Source: an uncultured Clostridia bacterium
GTDB taxonomy: Bacteria > Bacillota > Clostridia > Lachnospirales > Anaerotignaceae
DNA: 9,563 bases
Reading direction: 5' to 3'
NCBI GenBank assembly: GCA_937888765.1
Contig: CALASU010000062.1
Span: 1 to 9,563 of the forward strand
Below, piece after piece: positions 6,386-9,563 of this stretch. Both the position numbers and the translations under genes were made by a program. Numbering within the stretch: the first letter of the stretch is position 1; every line of letters starts with the position of its first letter. A model generated the notes under the pieces. That model had not been told where the DNA came from, ran no database searches, and saw nothing but the letters and a program-made list of their open reading frames with translations.

Positions 6386-6961
6386 TTATTTACGTTTCAT
6401 TTTCTGTGTTTTTTCCACAAATCTTGCATTCTGTTCCTGCATTGCTTTCTGTGCGTTGTTTTTCTTTTTGTTTACCTTTGCATTTGCAGCTTTGTTTTCA
6501 GCGGATTTTTCATTCATCTGGCGATTTGCACTTGCAGTGATCTTTTCTGTGAATGTCTTTTTCTTTTTATCTTCCAGATTCATGCCTGCAATGCTTACGA
6601 TATACATACCTGCGATGTCTACTTTTACGTTTTTCTTTACGGGCAGTACTTCGTATACGGGGTTATCGCACATCAGTGTTACGATCTGAGGGCCGATTTT
6701 TGCACGAACCAGATTTGTTTTACGCATTTTTGCGCTTTTGGGCATCTGTTCATAAACTGCTTTGGGTACATTCTTTTCTGTGGGTTTTTCCTGTCTTTTG
6801 TCAATGACAAAGATCTGCACAGTCATACGGTTCTGGTCGATGAAGTCCTGTGCTTGTACCATACGTTTCATACCTCTTTTGTTCAGGAAGTACAGACCCA
6901 CAAAAATTGCTGCTAAAAGTAAGATGACGATTAAAAATACGTCAGACATATTCCAATCCAC
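6386..6961 (-). CDS. Unrecognised single-pass membrane protein with basic tail
   Basis: A 191-residue protein I cannot assign to a family. Residues 8-27 form one strongly hydrophobic membrane segment followed by KRGMKR, so the bulk probably faces the cytoplasm (positive-inside rule). Residues about 45-125 look like a compact beta-rich domain. The tail (about 131-191) is very rich in Lys, Asn, Ala and Gln, basic and probably helical or disordered. The start is GTG, not ATG: AAGGAGG (6970-6976) lies 8 bases before the GTG at 6959-6961 but 20 before the first ATG (codon 5). It is monocistronic, with an extended -10 promoter upstream and its own terminator. The basic tail might touch RNA, ribosomes or membrane lipid, but that is a guess. 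Confidence 0.85.
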   Translation of the reverse strand: MDWNMSDVFLIVILLLAAIFVGLYFLNKRGMKRMVQAQDFIDQNRMTVQIFVIDKRQEKPTEKNVPKAVYEQMPKSAKMRKTNLVRAKIGPQIVTLMCDNPVYEVLPVKKNVKVDIAGMYIVSIAGMNLEDKKKKTFTEKITASANRQMNEKSAENKAANAKVNKKKNNAQKAMQEQNARFVEKTQKMKRK

Positions 6962-7022
6962 AAATGTTTCCTCCTTAAAATGTTTACAGGCAGATTACCT
7001 GTCGAATTTTTTACGTCTAACT

Positions 7023-7034
7023 ATTTTACCATTG
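7023..7034 (-). promoter_or_regulatory. Extended -10 promoter of the membrane protein gene
   Basis: On the minus strand TGGTAAAAT gives an extended -10 (hexamer complement of 7023-7028). No good -35 is visible 17 bp upstream. The leader contains a small hairpin, ACAGG/CCTGT (6986-7002), before the ribosome binding site. Confidence 0.45.
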
Positions 7035-7108
7035 ATTTGAAGTTTAGGGAAGAGGGAATCTTAATTTTTTCTATATTTTTTCATAGGAAAAGAGCTGAAA
7101 AGGAGCGG

Positions 7109-7138
7109 TTGCACATCGTCAGACGGGTGTAGTATACT
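7109..7138 (+). promoter_or_regulatory. Promoter of the cls-thioesterase operon
   Basis: TTGCAC (7109-7114) and TATACT (7133-7138) are 18 bp apart. The start would be near 7145, giving a leader of about 50 nt. It is divergent from the promoter of the membrane protein gene, about 75 bp away. Confidence 0.65.
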
Positions 7139-7195
7139 AAAAGAGAAGATATGGAAGAAAAATAGGGGCAATTTTCGGGAGAGGAGGAAAAGGAA

Positions 7196-8674
7196 ATGGA
7201 AATAGAGATGAATTTTTTTACATGGGCGGCATTGATAGCAATAGGGATCATGCTTGCGAATATCATACTGGCAAGCCTTGTGGTGTTTTTTGAACGCAGA
7301 AATCCCGCCAGCACGTGGGCATGGCTGTTCGTGCTGTTTTTTATCCCGATTCTGGGATTTGTGATCTATATGTTTTTTGGCAGAAACAGCAAACGAGAGA
7401 GAAAATTTCAGGAAAAAGGACGTTTTGATGATGCGGTATATTATAAATATCTTTCTAAAGACGTACATTCAGCGGAAAATATACAGCAGCAGAAAGCGTT
7501 TATTGAAAATAAAACAGAGTTGTTTCAATATCTGTATCTGCCTGAGCTTGCCTATCTGCATCTGAATTCGGGGAACTGGCTGACCTTTAATAATCAGATT
7601 ACGTATTATAATAACGGGGACGATAAATTTGATGCCCTGATTGAGGATATTCGGGCGGCAAAAAAATTTATCCATCTGGAATATTATATCTGGCGGGGAG
7701 ATCACCTTGGCAGACGTTTGGTTGAGGAACTGGCGAAAAAAGCAGCTGAGGGTGTAGAGGTACGCCTGTTGTATGACGGCATGGGAAATGCCCGTCTGCC
7801 TGTGGATTTCTTTTCAAAGCTCCAGCTTGCAGGCGGAAGCACTGCGGCATTTCTGCCGCCGTTTCTGGTTCGCATCAATTACCGTAACCACCGCAAGCTG
7901 TGCATCATTGACGGGGAGATCGGGTATATCGGCGGCTTCAATGTAGGGGACGAATATCTTGGCATTGTGAAGCGATACGGCCCTTGGAGAGATTCCCATT
8001 TACGTGTCTGCGGGGATGCCGTGGATGAAATACAGATGCGCTTTATCAAGGACTGGAACTTTACTTCACGGGACAATAAGGTGAAGCTGACAGAAAAGTA
8101 TTTCCCTAAGCGGGAACAGACGGAAGGCGTCTGTATGCAGATCGTATCCAGTGGTCCGGATACCCATACGAAAAATATACGCAACGGGTATCTGAAAATG
8201 ATGACGGAGGCAAAGCATCATATCTATCTGACAACACCGTATTTTGTGCCGGATGATGCCATGCTGGAAAGCCTGAAGATTGCGGCATTGTCGGGGATTG
8301 ATGTGCGGATCATGATTCCGGGAAATCCTGATCATTTTTTTGTATATTGGGCGAGTATGTCGTATCTGGGAGAATTATTGGAAGCGGGTGTGCGCTGTTT
8401 CCAGTACGAAAAAGGCTTTATTCATGCGAAATCTCTGTATATTGACGGGCAGGTGGCTTCTGTGGGTACGGCGAATATGGATATCCGCAGTTTTGCACTG
8501 AATTTTGAAGTCAATGCCTTTGTATATGATGCAGACACAACAAAAGTATTGGAAGAGGATTTTCTGAACGATCTGAAAAGCAGTGTGGAAATCTCAAAGG
8601 ACTGGTACGGCAGAAGACGCTGGTGGTTTAAGATAAATGAAGCCATTGCAAGACTGATTTCGCCTATGCTGTAA
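7196..8674 (+). CDS. cls: Cardiolipin synthase (phospholipase D family)
   Basis: A 492-residue membrane enzyme that joins two phosphatidylglycerol molecules into cardiolipin and glycerol. Two N-terminal membrane segments (about 7-32 and 39-62) anchor it, as in bacterial Cls. The catalytic body carries two HKD motifs: HRKLCIID (His232, Lys234, Asp239) and HAKSLYID (His410, Lys412, Asp417), each followed by its usual Gly/Asn-rich element (IGGFN and GTANMDIRS). Both half-sites are intact and length is typical. The start is set by AGGAGG (7183-7188) 7 bases upstream; an ATG four codons later is less well placed. It heads an operon with the acyl-ACP thioesterase, 23 bp downstream, so both products act on membrane lipids or their acyl supply. 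Confidence 0.95.
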   Translation: MEIEMNFFTWAALIAIGIMLANIILASLVVFFERRNPASTWAWLFVLFFIPILGFVIYMFFGRNSKRERKFQEKGRFDDAVYYKYLSKDVHSAENIQQQKAFIENKTELFQYLYLPELAYLHLNSGNWLTFNNQITYYNNGDDKFDALIEDIRAAKKFIHLEYYIWRGDHLGRRLVEELAKKAAEGVEVRLLYDGMGNARLPVDFFSKLQLAGGSTAAFLPPFLVRINYRNHRKLCIIDGEIGYIGGFNVGDEYLGIVKRYGPWRDSHLRVCGDAVDEIQMRFIKDWNFTSRDNKVKLTEKYFPKREQTEGVCMQIVSSGPDTHTKNIRNGYLKMMTEAKHHIYLTTPYFVPDDAMLESLKIAALSGIDVRIMIPGNPDHFFVYWASMSYLGELLEAGVRCFQYEKGFIHAKSLYIDGQVASVGTANMDIRSFALNFEVNAFVYDADTTKVLEEDFLNDLKSSVEISKDWYGRRRWWFKINEAIARLISPML

Positions 8675-8697
8675 AAACAAAAGAGAGGAAGAAAAAA

Positions 8698-9444
8698 ATG
8701 GACAGAATCGGATATGAAGCAAAAAAGACGGTATCGTTTTTTCAGATTGATAAAAACCGGAATATGAGCCCTGCGGCTCTGCTTTCGGATCTGCAGGAAA
8801 TGGCGATCACGCACTCGGATACGCTGGGCTATACACTGGATTATATGTTGGAAAGACGGTGGGCATGGTCTGTGGTAAACTGGCATTTGAATATTCACCG
8901 TATGCCAAGACACGGCGAAACCATACAGATTCAGACATGGAATAATAAATTTGTACGCTTTCAGGCGGAAAGAAGTTTTTTCATGTTTGATGAAGCGGGA
9001 AATAAAATTTTAGATGGTATGTCCAGATGGGTATTTATGGATCTGGAAAAAAGAAAACCTGCCAATGCACCCAAAAAAATGGCAGAACGCTACCACAGCG
9101 GGCAGGAGCCTGCCATTGCCGATGAAAAATTCCTGATGCCGAAGGAAGCGGAGGGGGAACTGATCTGCACCAGAGAGCTTGTGGTGACCAGACGGGATAC
9201 TGATACGAATGGACACGCCAATAACGTAAAATATCTGGAATGGGCGATGGATGATGTGCCGGATGCTATTTATGATGGTATGGAAATGAAGGATGTGCGG
9301 ATTGTATACCGTAAGGAATGCAGACGCGGGGATACGGTACAGCTGAAAACCTTTGTGAAGGATATGGAAGAAGGGAAAGAGGTCTTTTCCTTCCTGTATG
9401 ACGGGGAAACTCTGATGGCGGAAGTTATCACAATCTGGACATAA
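8698..9444 (+). CDS. Acyl-ACP thioesterase (FatA/FatB-like)
   Basis: A 248-residue double-hotdog thioesterase that releases fatty acids from acyl carrier protein. The first hotdog (about 1-130) has the family stretch RWAWSVVNWHLNI. The second carries the catalytic set: Asp169, Asn171 and His173 in DTNGHANNVKYLEW, and Glu207-Cys208 in YRKEC. The spacing DxNxH and 34 residues from His to Glu matches what I recall of the plant FatB enzymes. Bacterial members are of this length; plant ones add a transit peptide. The ribosome binding site AGAGAGGA precedes the ATG. It is second in the operon with cls and ends at a terminator. Likely chain length cannot be read from the sequence. Confidence 0.92.
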   Translation: MDRIGYEAKKTVSFFQIDKNRNMSPAALLSDLQEMAITHSDTLGYTLDYMLERRWAWSVVNWHLNIHRMPRHGETIQIQTWNNKFVRFQAERSFFMFDEAGNKILDGMSRWVFMDLEKRKPANAPKKMAERYHSGQEPAIADEKFLMPKEAEGELICTRELVVTRRDTDTNGHANNVKYLEWAMDDVPDAIYDGMEMKDVRIVYRKECRRGDTVQLKTFVKDMEEGKEVFSFLYDGETLMAEVITIWT

Positions 9445-9446
9445 AT

Positions 9447-9481
9447 AAAAAAGCCGTTCCTGTAAAAAGGAACGGTTTTTT
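9447..9481. terminator. Bidirectional terminator between thioesterase gene and tRNA
   Basis: CCGTTCC (9454-9460) pairs perfectly with GGAACGG (9469-9475) around an 8-base loop. Six T's follow on the plus strand and six A's precede it, so it can stop the cls operon and, from the other side, the tRNA transcript. Confidence 0.9.
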
Positions 9482-9508
9482 AGATGAAAGAAAAAGAAAA
9501 TAAAAAAA

Positions 9509-9563
9509 TGGAAGTTACAGGGCTCGAACCTGTGACCCTCTGCTTGTAAGGCAGATGCTCTCC
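9509..9563 (-). tRNA. tRNA-Val (anticodon UAC), 5' end cut by the window
   Basis: The minus strand shows 55 nt of a tRNA: the end of the D arm (GAGAGC), an anticodon stem TCTGC/GCAGA around loop CTTACAA with anticodon TAC (valine GUA codon, wobble to GUG), variable loop GGGTC, T arm ACAGG-TTCGAGC-CCTGT, acceptor strand AACTTCC and discriminator A. CCA is not encoded: T's follow the discriminator directly. About 18 nt of the 5' end lie beyond the window. Confidence 0.95.

Noticed and set aside
9509..9563. Possible integration (att) site at the tRNA 3' end
   Set aside because: No integrase gene and no second copy of the tRNA 3' end appear in the window.

Overview
The window reads as a chromosomal segment of an anaerobic, moderate-GC Clostridia bacterium, most likely Lachnospirales. 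The reasons are the oxygen-sensitive class III ribonucleotide reductase pair, strong AGGAGG-type ribosome binding sites, sigma-A promoters often with an extended -10 (TGn), dense rho-independent terminators and tRNA without encoded CCA. This placement is an inference from style and gene content. No phage, IS, CRISPR or conjugation genes are visible.

Layout. The left half is on the minus strand. Reading in the direction of transcription it has glpK (glycerol kinase, 5268-3790), nrdD-nrdG (class III RNR and its activase, 3663-1051, stop and start codons directly abutting), a hairpin-rich intergenic repeat (about 879-1001), dut (dUTPase, 846-412), a 363-base non-coding stretch with a second hairpin-rich block, and the first 16 codons of a probable guaA (48-1). 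The nrdDG promoter carries two NrdR-box-like sites exactly 31 bp apart around its -35/-10 elements. nrdDG, dut and guaA all serve nucleotide supply.

The centre (5367-5662) holds the most interesting locus: a 30-codon hydrophobic peptide gene on the plus strand, and facing it a small RNA of about 87 nt with a near-perfect minus-strand promoter (TTGACA, 17 bp, TATTAT). The two transcripts converge on one shared 14-bp terminator hairpin. A 21-nt tract of the small RNA is complementary to the peptide's ribosome-binding/start-codon region, with 17 Watson-Crick pairs, and all four differences are G-U wobbles. The peptide's Shine-Dalgarno can also be locked in a 5' leader hairpin. This is the architecture of a type I toxin-antitoxin system of the Fst/par kind, in a region with no other annotated role.

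The right half has a glyoxalase-II-like metallo-beta-lactamase hydrolase (minus), an unrecognised single-pass membrane protein with a GTG start (minus), then a plus-strand operon of cardiolipin synthase and acyl-ACP thioesterase (membrane lipid functions). It ends with a bidirectional terminator and the 3' 55 nt of a tRNA-Val(UAC) on the minus strand, cut by the window edge.
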